Source: Maylandia zebra (Eukaryota > Chordata > Actinopteri > Cichliformes > Cichlidae). Taken from it: a stretch of DNA of 64,000 nt. A program made the position numbers and the translations under genes. Shown piece by piece: positions 20,683-41,314 of this stretch (positions are counted from its first letter, which is position 1; each line of letters starts with the position of its first letter). The DNA is taken from contig NC_135170.1 in the NCBI RefSeq assembly GCF_041146795.1, positions 9,523,033 through 9,587,032 of the forward strand, in the 5' to 3' direction. Below the pieces are notes generated by a model, which saw only the letters and a program-made list of their open reading frames with translations, made no database searches and was not told the DNA's origin.

Positions 20683-23600
20683 ATGTCAGACTCTGAAGGA
20701 CGCCGCTCATCTGTGTCCTCCATCTCTTTGATTGAGATTAAGAGTGAGACTCATTTAGTGCTCCAAGCTTTTCTACATCGCTCCCTTTTAATTCCTCTGA
20801 AAGAGAGGCCTGGGAGGGTAGGAGGGGCCTACAACGATCACCACAAGTACAGGTAATATAACTCACTACTATTCTATTTTTTGCTTGTTTGTCTTTGTGT
20901 TTGTATCTTTTTTAAAAAAATTGTAGCTCAAGACACAACATTCTGGATAATAACTCACTGACTTGTGCCGTTTGTGACCTTTACCAGTGAGTAGCAATGA
21001 TTAAAGGGTAGATAGTTTTAGGACTTACTACATTTTAATCAATCTAAAGGTTTAAGTAAGTAATTATTTTAAATATAGTAATTGAATATTTGCAATATTA
21101 TTTATGTGACCATTTATTTTTAATGAATTGTCTTGTTTTCCCATGCTAGTTCCAACCCAAAACCAAAAACAAAGGATGAGCGGAATCCTCAGGTTGTCAC
21201 TTCAGGAGATGAAAAAAAGACTGGATTCAAAGACCTCATAAAGCAACTGCCACATCGTAACAGCACACAACGTCCTGCCAAAGACCCTGAAGGCTCATTG
21301 GGCAGGAAGAGCAAAGCAAAACCTGCACACCTCAAAGACAAAAGCGAAGTAAGTGTGTTGTATTGTTTTGAGCTGGAACACATGAAAGACCATGAGTGAT
21401 GTTGGACACAAACCTGTAGTGTAGTGTCTACATGGTATTGTTATACATTAGTACTATGATACATTAAGACCATGGAGGCTAGAAAAGAGTACTAAATGGG
21501 GAAAAATTTATAATTTTCACTTCAGTGTCTGAGACTGGTTCTTTTTTTTTTTTTTTTTTTCCTTTTTTCTCATCATAATTATCAGTACTTAACTAAAATT
21601 TAATAGTTTAAATACTTCAACTGTTTCCACAGGATGACACCTCCTGTACATCAGAAGAGGATGAAAGTGAAAAGAAACTAAAGAAAAAGCTCAGCCAAAA
21701 AAACATCAAACAGAAGCTCTCCAAGATCTTCAGTTTAAGGTTACAGAAGGATAAGGACAAACAGGAGCGTCCGTCTCATCCGCAGCGACCTGACACATTA
21801 CCAATTAACAAAAAACCGGAGCCTACACCAAATGTCATCTCTCCCAGTAAGCTCTCTGACTGTTACATTTTCCAAAAGAAGAAATATCAGTCGTATTTAA
21901 TCACCTGGACACACAAAATTCGCTCGTCTTGTGTACATTTGTAATATTAAAGATGTATAAAAATTGCATAAATGTATTCATCTAAATGTAATTTTCACCT
22001 GTTGTGTGGTGAACTATTCATGCTGATTGATGTCAGCAATACTTCCTGACCATTTAATTTAGTAGGGCAAGGAATTTTTTTCCATTACAGCACCTTTTCA
22101 TCTGACTTTTACTCAGGAACCTCTTCTCACTTTTTGCTAAAGAATTTTATTTGATGATCTTGTTGACAAAGATAATCTACATAAGGTTCTTGCACTCAAA
22201 GGAGGTAACTTCTATGGTACAACTTTTATTTTGATATTAATATTTAAGATCATGGGGGACTTAAATGGCAACTAAAAATGGATGAGATTAACATTTTTTT
22301 TTTTTTTAGTTGAATGAACTGAGTGAGGTGGGAGAGATAAGATTTAAATTATTTTGAAGGGTATCTCAGTGAGTCGAATAGAAGCTAGCCTGAGAAGGAG
22401 AATGCTGCAATGAGCTATAGTGCCAAAGGCAGCACTCACACTGAGGAGGAAGACAGTGGTTAATAAACCAGAGTCAGCCATTGCTTTCTTGGAAGATACT
22501 AGTGAACATAGTTCTCCTGCAATAACTCAAATTAAACACTTGACTGCATTTGAGTGGCAAAAGTCTTTTTATTGTTCATGGATATTTCATATACATTTGT
22601 CCATACAGATCACCCTCCTGAGTTCTACAGTAATGTGGCAGAGAAGCTGGAAAAGATTGCCCAGAAGTCTACCAGTATAAAGAGAAATAGTCCCAAAACA
22701 CAGCCACCAACAGGTAATTGCATGCACAGCCACGCATATACATTAATTCACTTTAAAATGGTATATTGACCCAAACTAGAATTCACAGAACGGTAAAGTA
22801 ACTAATAAATGTAAGTAAAATGTATTTATAAAGCAGATTTACCGTGTTTTCACACTTACAAGGTCCTATAGGGTAGCAACTAACCACAAAATGAACATAA
22901 ATTTTTCATGTTCTTCAATAGTGCAGAGCACCTTCTTTGTGTTTTACTTTGCTACCACCCCAGATGCATCAAAACGTTAAAAATGACAACAACCACCAGA
23001 GGACAGGAGGGGATGCATGAGTTAGACATGCAGCAAATGAGACATTAGTTTGTTAGCAAGGGAATATTAACAGGGACAAAGGTGGGTTTTGAGTCTAGAC
23101 TCAGAAGCAAAGATGTGGGTCTCCTCCTCCTCCTCCCCCCCCCCCCCCCCCCCCCCCCCCAATTTCAGGTGATAAGATCATTCAATACACATGGAGCAGT
23201 GACCACAAAGGCTGCATCACCTTTTTGTTTGAGGCATCAACTTGTATGTAAAGATCTGTAAAGAGCTTTGATTCTACAAAAGATCAGTGATATAAGCTGA
23301 CCCCTGCCCATTAAGAGTCTTAAAAATAATGAGTAAGCTCTTAAATGAATTCTAATGTGGCAAGGACAAGACTGTAATGATGTGCCAGTCAGCAGTCTTG
23401 CTGAAAGGACAAAAGATTTCAAAGAGGTGATGACGCTTAGCTGGTTTTTGACAACGGAGCAAATTTGTTTGTCAGAGTAAAGCTCTGAGTCACAAAGTTA
23501 TATTTTGCAAGAGATGTAAAATATAGGATACAATAATCTAACACGCTGGCAAAGGAGCTTGTATGGAGATTTGGATGGACAAAAGATGATGAAAATCTGT

Positions 23601-25971
23601 TTCGTTCTTGTTCAACTGGACGAAATTGCTATTCTTCCAGCCTTTTAATATATATTTTAGTGGAAGATATAACTCAAAGTCATCAGTGTACAAATGAAAG
23701 GAGATGTTATCTTCTAATAATATTACCAAGTGGAAGCAGATCCAAACAGAAGAAGATTGATCCTGAGATGAACAGTTACTGAAAAACTCTTCTTCTTAAG
23801 CTCTACATTGGCTCATTGATAAGAGCCAATGTAGAGCTGCACCCTTAATGCCAAGCCAGTCTGCAAGGGGTGGCAAAAAATTTTTTATCCACAGAATAAA
23901 ATGCATCACTGAGGTCCTGCAGACTCGGGGCTGCAATATCACTTTAATCTAATGTGACTGGTAAACTACTGGTCACTGTCAGCAAAACTGTTTCTGTACT
24001 ATGAAAGGCTTTGATGCCCATCTAAAATGCTCCAGAAAGGCAGCACTTGTGACATGGTAGTTTAGAGCAAGGATAATGGTTTTTGGTCAGTTTGCATCCA
24101 AGTTTTGTTTGTTTAAGTATTTTTATTTTATTTATTTATTTGACCTGGACTACAGCATGCTTAAAATATGCAGCAATATTTTCCAAGGTTAGGCGTATTG
24201 TTAGGTATTAATTATAACTTGGAAACTAGGACTGAGTGTATCAAATTAGTTACCTATGCTGTAACACAGGAAACATCATAGAAGGGGCTCATGTGAAATG
24301 TTACATGAAAAAGTATTTGCCCCTTGCCTGATTTTGTTTTTTTGCATATGATTGTGTCCAAAAAATAAATATAAAATATAGTCATTTATTTATTATTTCC
24401 TTTATGGGGAAAAAAGCTGCCCAAATCTCCTTGGCACTATTTGAAACCTCCCCCCCCCTTGTCAACTCATGAATTAACTGTGATTAACCACGTTTTTGGA
24501 AATGGTGAGTTTAATTTCACTAGCCACACCCAGAACTTACTCATCACTGCCAGACCTGAAATAGAACCTGATAAGATAAAACCAGCACATCATTCCACAA
24601 TAAAAAGAAACTCAAGAACAAATGACTTGAACTTGGTTCAGGTCACTAACATCAGAATAGGTATATCTATAATCCAGTTTTGAGTTCCCTCCCAGACGCC
24701 TTAACGCCCACTCACATCCTGGGCCATCTGACCTCAGGAAATCGCATGATAAGGTGGGGCTAGGTTTCACAATGAGCTCACCTGAAAACCCTGGCTGATT
24801 GGGACCCACACCCGTTTTCACACCTTCGCTCAGGCGATTAGAGGATCATCAGGGGGTCCTTTTGTCCCTCTTTGAGGGGATACTCCCACTGGGTTTAAAT
24901 CTGGGACTCTCCGCCATTTAACCTTAGAACTGAAGAAGCTTCTCGGATGAGAGGTGAAACGTCTTCAAGCAACTTAAAGAAGTCCAGATGCTTTTCTTTG
25001 CAAGCTCCTTTGACTACGGTGACCTGGATGACTGAGAACCTTCACAGACATCAGAATAGGTTACAAAGCCATTTCTAAGGCTTTGGGACTCTGGACTGTC
25101 TCTCAGCTAAAGAAACCTTACTGAATTGGTTGAAGGTGACTGATAACACCGGAAAAACACTTGAGCAACTGGTGATTGATTAAAAAAAATTGATAGATCA
25201 GAAATACATGCAGTACATTATGTGAAGTTAGAAAAACTGATCAAGAACTATAATATCTTCATCTTCAGTAAAGCTGATGTTTCTTTCTCAGCAGTATGTG
25301 ATAAAGAAACAATAGTGCAGGAACTTGTCAAGGTGCTCTCTTCGGAAGGAGACTCTATCAATACTGTGGTAAGTAGTGGTTCATTATACTGTCTGTAAAG
25401 GTCCTTTATTCATTTGTCAAATGTTTTGGGAATAATAATAATAATTACAATAAATTAATCAATTCAGGTAAACATAAAGCTGAAGACAGTGTAAATTTTC
25501 CTCATGTGTTTGCGTGCGCACTCAAAGCAAATGTGCATCATTTAACAGATCCAATCGGACCGTTTTCTTCGCTCCAGTTTGACCCGTCTTTCATATGCAT
25601 CGTTTTCCAAACTCCTGGATGCTGTGAGCAGCAGTCATGTAGCTGAAACTCTTTCTCAGCAACCAACAGCCAGTCCTACACTGCAACGGATGGCTGTCAG
25701 CATGGAAGTATCACGGCGAATAGTGACAGCCACGGGAACTCAGCGGATGCAAGGCTATGCAGAGTGCTACATGGAGAACTTCGCCCCATGGCTGAAAAGC
25801 AATGGAGGATGGGTAAGTGATTTCATTTTTGCATTGACTGTGATTATGTTTTTTACAGACGGGCCTCGGCTGTTATGAACTCTAATTTTTCCTCTGTATA
25901 ATTAATCATACAGACTTTTTCATCTGCAGGAGAATGCAGTAACTTTGGATGCGCATCTAGAATATGACTGA
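20683..25971 (+). CDS. bcl2l14: BCL2L14 (Bcl-G)-like apoptosis regulator, complete coding region
   Basis: Coding exons are 20683-20852 (exon begins 20681), 21150-21348, 21633-21846, 22609-22713, 25292-25368, 25549-25812 and 25930-25971. All have GT/AG borders and matching phases, and they give 356 aa (human Bcl-G is 327). BCL2L14 is a Bcl-2 family member with BH3 and BH2 motifs but no clear BH1. Residues 14-35 ([20 protein letters not shown]) match the conserved N-terminal helix. Residues 124-170 are Lys/Glu-rich. Residues 196-215 ([17 protein letters not shown]) match the family's central helix. Exon 5 carries the BH3-like [17 protein letters not shown] with its Gly249-Asp250. Residues 331-343 ([13 protein letters not shown]), then EN, form BH2. 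The start is the first ATG of the exon and aligns with the family N-terminus. Introns hold LINEs, hATs and a Penelope fragment. The family call is firm; pro- versus anti-apoptotic action is not readable here. Confidence 0.92.
23799..23838. repeat. Perfect 16-bp inverted repeat, 8-nt loop
   Basis: AGCTCTACATTGGCTC (23799-23814), loop ATTGATAA, then GAGCCAATGTAGAGCT (23823-23838). The arms are exactly complementary. It lies inside a BCL2L14 intron and is not at a transposon end that I can define. Confidence 0.95.
24300..25170 (+). mobile_element. Tc1-like transposon relic
   Basis: The left part (AAAAAGTATTTGCCCCTTGC) resembles a Tc1 terminal repeat. The right part, after a nested insert, reads GGTTACAAAGCCATTTCTAA GGCTTTGGGACTCTGG, which translates to the [15 protein letters not shown] DNA-binding region of a Tc1 transposase. 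No long frame survives. Confidence 0.55.
24663..25047 (+). mobile_element. Penelope-like element 3' fragment with 14-bp target duplication
   Basis: The 385-base insert is flanked by ACATCAGAATAGGT at 24649-24662 and 25048-25061. Its end, GAACTGAAGAAGCTTCTCGG...GTGAAACGTCTTCAAGCAAC, then AAGTCCAGATGCTTTTC and TGACCTGGATGACTGAGAAC, is the 3' region I associate with fish Penelope-like elements. It has no RT or GIY-YIG domain. It split the Tc1 relic. Confidence 0.75.
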
Positions 25972-27134
25972 GCAGTTTTGTTTTTTTTGTTTTTTTTCAA
26001 CTAAACACCAACTGCTGGACCTGACGGGAAAGTGAAGAGGAATAGAGAAACCTTCTCTGCTTTAATATGTGACTTACTTTTTCTTCCATGGCCTTATGTA
26101 AACACTCAGTAATTCTTGAAGCCTTTTGAATTCTGCTGACATTAGAAAGACTCTCCAGGTTTTTGATTTGCACAAGTCATTTGTTGTTACTAATATAGAT
26201 TATTTTATATAAAAAAAGGCCTTTCAGTTAAATTGAGAATACCTCTAACATCAGTTTTCTGTTCTGTAGTGACTGGGCAATTTTTGCCTTCTTCCTTTCT
26301 GTTCAGTGAATTGGTAAAAACTCCTACTTGTTTCTGTGTCCTTAAGACTGAGTCTAAACACTTTATTTGTATTAAAAAAAACCTGTAAATACCACCACCC
26401 ACCCAGTACCCTTTTAAGATTGAATCTCACTGAAAAATCTAATTAACAATCACCCTTATAGTTTAGTTTCACAACTATCCAGTGAGCTAAAGCAGACCAA
26501 GATTTTATGTCTTCTTTAGTCAATTTCCAAATATTTACATTTGCATTTTATTCTAAAGTTTGATTTGTTAGTTCCTGCACTGCATGCCTTACTACTGGTA
26601 TTGTTCTTTCTGTGGATCTAATTTACATGGGATCACAAGATGTGGATTTGTGTATGTTAGCAAAAGCTATATAGAGGGTATAATGTTTAGAGATTAGTGA
26701 CTGATATTTCTATTGCTATCGTTTGATTGACAGGTCTTTAATCCACAAAAGGTAAACACTAAAGTTTTTGATTTTTTTGTTTTTGCTATTTTTCCAGTTT
26801 TTTTAATTGAGTTGGAACAGTCTGTGTTTTTGCATGATCCAAAGTGTTTTTGTGTGTCTATTTTCTATTTGAGTAGGAGCATTTAAACGCCTCCTGTCTG
26901 TAAGTTATGAGGAGAGATTCTACATGTTTGAATTGCACTAGGTGTAATAGGGACTGTCCCTTTTTGTTGTTGTTTTTTGTTTGTTTGGTTTGGTTTCACA
27001 CCAAGATGATCCTGGGTTCAAACCCACCAGGAGGAGCCTTTCTGTGTGGAGCATATTGTCCCTGTGCTCATCTGTTCACTCCAGGCAATCTGGGCTTCCT
27101 TAGCCACAGTTGTAAATCTGTCTCTCTATATAAC

Positions 27135-27175
<41 letters not shown>

Positions 27176-27353
27176 ATATTTTATTATTTTTATTGTAAAT
27201 AATAACCGTTTCCTGTTGAAAGTGGACAAATTCCTTAAGGATGTAAGTATTAACATGAATGGACATAATGTAATATTCAACCTAAAACCTTAGTAAAGCC
27301 ACAGTCTTTACACTGTATGTATGTAATTGTGAGTTTACCTTTTATGTTTTTAT

Positions 27354-27389
<36 letters not shown>

Positions 27390-28244
27390 AAAGGCACTTT
27401 ACATTATTTTGACATGAAACATCCATCTCTGTTCTCTTAAGGTTTTAATAGTTCACTGTTTTTGTTAACTAATTACACCAATTTACAAGCAAAACACTGA
27501 TATGCCACACAGGGGATGTAATGTCTAAAGGATAAATTACTGGTTTTATGTGAAGTCCTTTCTGTGTGGAGTTTGCATCTTCTCCTCCTGTTTGCGTGGG
27601 TTGTTCTCTCCGGGTACTTCGGCTTCCTCCCACAGTCCAAAGACACGGAGCGACCAAGCGAGAGGGAACAGATGGATGGAGTTGAAACTGAGCTGCACGT
27701 CTTACAGGGAATCACCTGAATCAAGTCTTCATGTACTTTATCTTACTTTCTGCTAGTCTCACAAAGCTTACTCAGTTTGTTACTCAAACTTTTGTCAAAT
27801 AGGACATTTTTTATTTATTTATTTTTACTGTTTTTCATTTTTAGGTGAACTTACTCTAATGTTAAGACATTGGAGTCATGTTGAGTATGTTGAGACTAAT
27901 GTCTCAACATACTCAAATTCTTGTGCATGTTGTGACCTTTAAGCAGGGTGGATATCAGTGATCCTCACATCTAATAAATTTTACCAGTACTACCCTTGCC
28001 TGCATCTGTACTTTAAATTTTGCCCTGTATCAGTTAGAATATATAGGCTATAAAGGAATACCAAGAGTTACATTCTGAGTGACTATGAGGATATTTGAAA
28101 ATTGTTGCGGTAAAATAAGTGAAGCAGATGTATATCCAGTATGCCTACATTTTACAGGCTAGAAATTTAGAATTAAACGTCAAATAAAAATCTATTTTCC
28201 AGGGTCCATGTGTCAAATATATTTTCTGCTACTACCGTGCTGGA
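25972..28244 (+). other. BCL2L14 3' flank, probable 3' UTR
   Basis: This is non-coding and AT-rich. It holds a (GT)n tract at about 27138-27172, a T run at 27358-27387, a perfect hairpin at 27881-27916 and an AATAAA near 27972 that could end the transcript. No other gene is supported. Confidence 0.4.
27881..27916. repeat. Perfect 16-bp inverted repeat, 4-nt loop
   Basis: TTGAGTATGTTGAGAC (27881-27896), loop TAAT, then GTCTCAACATACTCAA (27901-27916). The stem is exact. It could fold as a cruciform, or as RNA if it lies within the 3' UTR. Confidence 0.95.
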
Positions 28245-28282
28245 CTAAATACACAAACTGAACCAGCAGTTTGTGTATTTAG
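28245..28282. repeat. Perfect 16-bp inverted repeat, 6-nt loop
   Basis: CTAAATACACAAACTG (28245-28260), loop AACCAG, then CAGTTTGTGTATTTAG (28267-28282). It ends 18 bases before the 5S-derived SINE. Confidence 0.95.
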
Positions 28283-28300
28283 CCCCTTGCAGCAGTTCGT

Positions 28301-28590
28301 GCTTACAGCCATACCACCCTGAGCACACCCGATCTCATCTGGGCTTGGAAGCTAAGCAGTGTTGGGCTTGGTTAATACTTGGATGGGAGACTGCCTGGGA
28401 ATACCAGGTGCTCTAAGCTTACTAATCTAAGATACTAACCTCCACTTGGTCTCCAATGCATCCATTGGAGTATGAGTTAAAGCACTGACAAAGGTTGGTG
28501 CTGGTGTGTATGGGTGAATGTGGTGTGTTGTATAGAGCGCTTTGAGTACTTCAAGACAGTAGAAAAGCGCTATATAAGAAGTCCATTAAG
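28301..28590 (+). mobile_element. 5S rRNA-headed SINE (SINE3-like)
   Basis: Positions 28301-28420 are a full-length 120-base 5S rRNA sequence, from GCTTACAGCCATACCACCCT to CAGGTGCTCTAAGCTT. The internal promoter blocks are recognisable (AAGCTAAGCAG; GGATGGGAGACTGCCTGGGA). Several differences from the vertebrate consensus are C-to-T or G-to-A changes at CpG sites, as expected for a methylated, non-functional copy. The following bases to about 28590, ending AGAAAAGCGCTATATAAGAA, are the common fish SINE tail. A head-plus-tail layout indicates a 5S-derived SINE rather than a functional rRNA gene. Confidence 0.88.
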
Positions 28591-28936
28591 AGTGCTCCTC
28601 TGTGCTTTTTTTTACATCTTAGATAAATGACATCCAAAGGCTAAAAATATAGTATATACTAAATAAATATTTGTCAAATTGTATCTACAATGAAGGAAAT
28701 GATAGTCATTACTAGGTTAATTAATATATCCCAGTTAACAGATGTCTTTGTACAGCGCGGTGTGGAAGAACTAAGTAAATCGGTGTTAACAGTAATTGCC
28801 ATGTAATAATGTAATGACTGAAAATCTGAACCAAAATTAATCAGTGGAATGTTCCAGGCTGGATTATGGATTTTAGAAATTCAGTTCATGAGTTTGATAG
28901 GCGTCACGTGACATCTGTTGAACAGCTTTTCTGCAG

Positions 28937-37223
<8,287 letters not shown>

Positions 37224-40200
37224 CCTGGAAAAGAGAGAGGGAAATAGGACAAAGAGAGATCTTTTAACAATATTTGTCCGATCAATTTTAGTTATTTGTT
37301 TTTTTTAGCCTTTGTGAAATATCCAGTACATTGTTTTGTTCTGAAAAACACAGTTAAATATAAATTAATAATCTTTCATGGTTTGTTGTGCTGTGCTTTG
37401 GGTGTCTTATAAAATGTTGAGGGATCTGTGTCAAAAGAGTAAGTTAAGTTTGGCACACTTTCTATGTCTAACCAACAGTGCTGAAGCCATTCAGAATACT
37501 ATCCTTAAAAAGCAAAATATTTTGTGAAAGCCTGTTCCACCTCTGCTAACTTTCTATCATAGAGTTCTGCTCAGACCACTTGCACTCATCCGTCTCCCAA
37601 AAAGAAACAAAAATCTAATGCATTATTGGGGAAAAAAGCTGAAGTAAAAAGAGTTGAAGAGTGAAAGATTGTGAATGTGTATTTAAAAATCTGTTTCTTT
37701 TTCACTACACTGTCAACATACCCAGGTAGAAAAATTTGCTTAATAAATTATGAGCCCTACTCCGGCCCACCAAAAAGTACTCGAAGATCCCATCACAACA
37801 TCTAAAGAACCTGCCTCATTTAAGATCAGTGTTTAGGACTCGGTTAACAGCTGGGCAAAATGTGGCCTCCACGAGAGAGTTCCTATGGCAAAAACTACTG
37901 ATGGTAAAGGACCAAAAAAGGCTTGTCTCACATTTGCCAAAAAATCTCTCTCTATATATAAAATATCTTTAAATATCTGTCTTTTTAATGACTCACTTCA
38001 ATTTTATTTTTCCAAATCACAACAGTTGCTTGAAGGGTCTTTGTATTGTAAGCCAAGGCCTCTACAGTAATACAGAGAACAGAGAGTATCAGATGGCCCC
38101 CTATGAGCAAGTACTTTGGCAATAGTGGGAACAGGTGAGGGGAGGAAGACAGGACAAAGGACACTCTGCAGAAGAGACACGGAGATTAATAACTTTCCAT
38201 CCATCCTCTTATCTAAGGATTATAATTTTGCTATATGGTTTTGATCATTTTGTCTACTTATCCATTCAGACAAGGCACAGGGGTGGTAGTGGGAACCTGT
38301 AACAACTGTCCGTCGATGTAACAGTTATCCATGACAAGAGAGGCGTGTTTGCCCTTCTGTCTGTGTCGTTTTAGAATGGGCAAAATTGCTTTACGTCCGT
38401 TGTTGATTTCCCTAGGAAACTAGCCGTTCATACCATAAGACATTCCTTTTAATTCACACCGTTTGCTTTTAACAAGTTCTTTAAACTGGAAATGTTCAAA
38501 CTTAGCAATGATAAGATCAGGCTCTGAGACGAGACTGCATGAAGTTTCTAATCCACGTTTCGGCCGGGATTCCAGAGAAAATCAATGTCTCGCATACGTC
38601 TTGTTTACATGTCGTGAATGTGTTTTAGGGATTTATTGTCTGCGTTTAGAGTTAATAGCTTTTGTTTGTGGACTCGCGTATCTGAATGTTGGTTGTGAGT
38701 AGGTCCTCTGTATCTGTTATATTTATGTTGGTCCGGGGGATTTCTCCGTGACATGCTGCTCAAAATATCCGTGGAGGAACCTTCGAGTTCCTCCATTCTG
38801 CGTGGTGATATCGTTAGTGGTTGTATGTTTGATTTAAATTTGCTGACAGATGTTTGTTTAAATTAAAGTCATAATTTCACTAGTTTAGAGTATAATCTGG
38901 CAGCCGGCGCAGCAGTTTTGTAAATCTCAAACCTCGCAATTTCACAGCATCATGCGCTCTTTATCTTATCTTATTTGCTCCCCTCCCCTAACTTCTACTT
39001 ATGCCATAATGGCTCACCATAGCAGGTAGTTTTGATTTGGCAGGGTTTACCACTGGATGCTTTTTCTGACGGAACCTCAGAGGGGACTTGCGTTTCTGGC
39101 TGGTATCGAGCATACCAGAGCATTGGAACACTTTTTAACAATACTTGAAAGGTTCTTGAATTTGACTTGCTTGAACCAACTTTAGTGGGAAAGTCTTCAT
39201 TTATAAACACTTAGATTGTGCCATGGACTACTGACTCCACACAGGAAGTTTCCGACAGGAAGGAAGTTCCCTCCCCTACTCACTAGACCCAGTTACAATA
39301 CTCAAGTTATTTTACATGCCTTTGTGAGTCACAGAGCCCAAGGCCCAGATTTGGTTTTTATTTTATAACAACACAAAATTCCGAGGAAACCATGTTTCAG
39401 TGATTAGTGTGGGGAATGAGCTGGAAAACAGACTAACCCAAAGTTATCTGAAAAAAATATCCAGGATGCCTCAAATGTAGCTATGGTACTTAGGAATTCA
39501 AACTGTCAAAGAAATTTATATGAAGTAATATAAGATTTTTTGTTAATAAGTAGCTAATATGACATAAGCAATGACTCAAGACTATTTCTTTGTCCCTTGA
39601 GTGTTGCATGTTTACTTGTGTGTGCAAACTGAAAATTAGTAGGTCTTCTTTTATTGCTGATTTATTGTGATTTCTGATTTTAATTAATTTGTCACCACTG
39701 ATCCACACCCACTGCATTATCATTATTAATAATGATATATTAAATCTTGCAACACAAATTTGCAAAATATGGGGCAAATATTTATAACAGTATCTTACAT
39801 TCCTGACTGCATTTCTTACCTTTGTTTTAGCACCTGATTTTCCCGGGTCACAACAGTCTGATCAACGGATCATTAATTTGTGTGTAGGAGATTTGGGGAA
39901 ATCTGCACATAATTTATTTTTGCAAGTTCACAGAACAGACATAAAAACGTGTGATGGAAGATGAAGCCCTCAAACTTAATCATAAGATTTAAATAAAAAA
40001 TACAGAGAAATTATTATCTCAGATAATGAGATTTTCATTCAGTACAATTTGTTTAGTCTGCCAAAACTTATGCATATTAATAAAAGTAATACCTTCATAT
40101 AAGGCACTTGACACATTATGTAATTTTTCTTGTCAGGCTAGTCCCACCCTGGCCTATTTTCAGCAAAAATGTTGCAAAGAAGTATATCCATCTGATAGAA

Positions 40201-41314
40201 AAAGTGGTTTCTACCAATTTTCTATTGGTAGAACACAGAAACATATCCCGTCTCTCTGTTTTTTTTTTTTTTTAGAGTTTAATCCGGAATAGCTTCATGA
40301 AAGCAAAATGTTTGGCACATTTATTTTAAACATATTTTAAACATTATCAAGATCCAAAAATACAGTTCAATTTTCTCATTTATCCTCGAGCTCTTCACTC
40401 CTATCCTCAACACAGCCATCTTTATCCCTTTATGTCTTTAAATAAGTGAAAATCTTGAAGGTAAGAGGGGGAAGCAAACACCAAAATAGAGTTTTAAAAT
40501 ATAGGGAGGGACATACTGTATCTAACTAATACTTCTGATAGTGTAGCATTTCTGTACATACTTTACCTTAGCATGTGGTTCAAATCTTCAAAGTCTCTGG
40601 TCTTTGTGACGCTCCTGTTCCAGGCTCCTTCAGCTCCTGACTTGGATCTTTACTTGGTTTTCCTTTTCAGATGTCTTTCCTAGAGCAAACAGCCTTTTCA
40701 GTTTGTTTTCTGGATCTTCTCTTCTCTTCTCTAGACCATGTTAATGTTCATTTTTCATGCTCCTCTGTAGGACTTTAAAATTTTCATATTAAAGTTCTTT
40801 ATACCGCTCTTTTGTTCCTTTTTTTCTAACAGACCTTCGTCTATGTCTGTCCTACTCTTTCACTTCCTCTCTGTTTCTCCCTTCCTCTCTCCCTGTTTCC
40901 AGATGGTTGTGGACTGCGCTCTGTGTCCCTCCCCCTTCACAGTTTATCACATTACTTACCCCTCCTCCAGGCCACAGCCTCTAAAGTCTAATGTGGCCTG
41001 CTTATTCTGTCTTTTTTTTTCTCAGTTTAAGAAATTTTTGGTCACTACACATTTAAGAACACTTAGGTACAAACACAAGCATACAAAATATCCTGAGCAA
41101 GTTGCTTTACTTCAGATAACTGCAGACATGTCTAAACATAAAGGATTTCTGACAAAAGATCCATTTTCTTTGTTTTTCGCATGTCACTCCTGAGTATTTC
41201 GGTTCCTCTGTTGCTCTTCAGGTGATATTACATATTTCTTGTTATTGTCAAGCTATGAACAGTAAATAATGTACTTGCATTTATATAGTGCTTTTCTCAT
41301 CTTACTGTCTCAAA
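37224..41314. other. Intergenic, TSPAN4/9-like promoter side
   Basis: The gene's 5' untranslated exon and promoter should lie here, possibly in the mildly CpG-containing stretch 38300-38850 (ACGTTTCGGCCGGGATTCC near 38553), but no splice donor is compelling. A fragment of the L2-tailed repeat is at 38085-38195 (CTATGAGCAAGTACTTTGGC). A 116-codon frame at 40843-41193 has no domain and is treated as chance. From 39200 to 41300 I see nothing else. Confidence 0.35.

Larger units (their letters stand above)
22714..25291 (+). other. BCL2L14 intron 4 contents
   Basis: This 2.6-kb intron contains a run of 26 C's (23135-23160), a perfect 16-bp hairpin (23799-23838), and a Tc1 relic (about 24300-25170) that carries a Penelope-type fragment. 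The stretch 23170-24100 looks like old repeat DNA (for example AGCCAATGTAGAGCTGCA), but I cannot name it. Confidence 0.5.

Noticed and set aside
28301..28420. Functional 5S rRNA gene
   Set aside because: It is a single copy with CpG-decay changes and a SINE tail instead of a T-run terminator.
40843..41193. 116-codon plus-strand frame
   Set aside because: No domain, no splice context and low-complexity composition.
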